Assembly: GCA_014729955.1 (NCBI GenBank)
Contig: WJJA01000151.1
Coordinates: forward strand, 1-6,171
Reading direction: 5' to 3'
Source: a bacterium
Lineage (GTDB): Bacteria; Electryoneota; Electryoneia; Electryoneales; Electryoneaceae
Length of the DNA: 6,171 nucleotides
Each line of letters starts with the position of its first letter. Position 1 is the stretch's first letter. Below, piece by piece: positions 5,810 to 6,171 of this stretch. The position numbers and the translations under genes were made by a program. A model generated the notes under the pieces. It was not told where the DNA came from. It was given only the letters and a program-made list of their open reading frames with translations, and searched no databases.

Positions 5810-6171
5810 TTTTGCACGCAAGGAATTGGCGCCGGGTGTGGCAGAACGTGATGAAAAGCACGAATTCCCGCGTGAACAGGTGAAGAAGCTGGGCGAACTC
5901 GGATTCATGGGCATGGTTGTGTCCGAAGAATGGAACGGTGCCGGCTTCGACTCCCTTTCCTATGTGATCGCGCTTGAAGAGCTCGCCAAGGTCGATCCCT
6001 CCACTCAAATCATTTGTTCCGTGAACAACAGCCTGATTTGCTATCCTCTCGAAAAGTTCGGCAGTGACTACATCAAGGAAAACTTCCTGAAGAAGTTAGC
6101 CTCCGGCGAATGGCTCGGGGCATTTGCGCTCACGGACCCGGGATCGGGATCAGATGCGGGTTCGATGAAAA
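5757..6171 (+). CDS. Acyl-CoA dehydrogenase, N-terminal part (runs off right edge)
   Basis: This is a FAD enzyme that introduces the alpha-beta double bond into acyl-CoA and passes electrons to an electron-transfer flavoprotein. The first 138 codons are present, out of about 380 for the family. The opening MDFRLSEEQEMVRQTARDFA is typical of the short-chain/butyryl-CoA branch. GFMGMVVSEEWNGAGFD (49-65) and YVIALEELAKVDPS (69-82) follow in the all-helical N-terminal domain. SVNNSLICYPLEKFG (88-102) and GAFALTDPGSGSDAGSMK (121-138) follow, the last being the conserved FAD and substrate-contact segment at the start of the beta domain. The catalytic Glu would lie beyond the window. ATG 5757 is chosen because GAGGG lies 10 bases upstream; ATG 5747 is in another frame. 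Chain-length preference cannot be decided from this part. Confidence 0.95.
   Translation, partial: MDFRLSEEQEMVRQTARDFARKELAPGVAERDEKHEFPREQVKKLGELGFMGMVVSEEWNGAGFDSLSYVIALEELAKVDPSTQIICSVNNSLICYPLEKFGSDYIKENFLKKLASGEWLGAFALTDPGSGSDAGSMK

Overview
The window looks like part of a bacterial chromosome. It holds four protein genes on the minus strand and the start of one on the plus strand. No RNA gene, CRISPR array or transposase gene was seen. GC content is about 55% in sampled stretches of most genes, but about 71% (162 of 229 bases) in the miaA fragment. Soluble PAS kinases, PilZ-like and receiver domains and a short-chain-type acyl-CoA dehydrogenase suggest a Gram-negative-like, possibly uncultured, heterotroph. 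The MiaA N-terminus resembles alphaproteobacterial MiaA, but one fragment cannot fix the taxonomy.

Region 1 (1-1518, minus strand): a DUF1015-family protein gene (271-1518) is followed after 41 bases by miaA, which runs off the left edge. Each has a good Shine-Dalgarno sequence, and they may be co-transcribed. Region 2 (1519-1957): a gene-free stretch. It contains two inverted copies of a hairpin element (1820-1923), with four alternating copies of the core GTCAGGTC. It looks like a REP- or MITE-type repeat.

Region 3 (1958-5077, minus strand): a tight two-gene signalling operon. The upstream gene encodes a soluble histidine kinase with two PAS domains. Three bases downstream begins a 515-residue protein with a PilZ-like segment and two tandem receiver domains. 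The first receiver has lost its phosphoacceptor Asp, and the second keeps Asp446 but lacks the conserved Lys. Both partners differ from textbook two-component proteins, because the kinase H-box reads HNLRN rather than HE/D-x-x-N. This is the most unusual system in the window. A reasonable model is kinase signalling to the second receiver, with output through the PilZ-like part.

Region 4 (5078-5756): a 679-base divergent intergenic region. It has an AT-rich core, a perfect small palindrome near the kinase start, an imperfect hairpin, and a short Shine-Dalgarno-preceded frame that overlaps the next gene. Region 5 (5757-6171, plus strand): the first 138 codons of an acyl-CoA dehydrogenase, a FAD enzyme of beta-oxidation or butyryl-CoA metabolism, which continues past the right edge.
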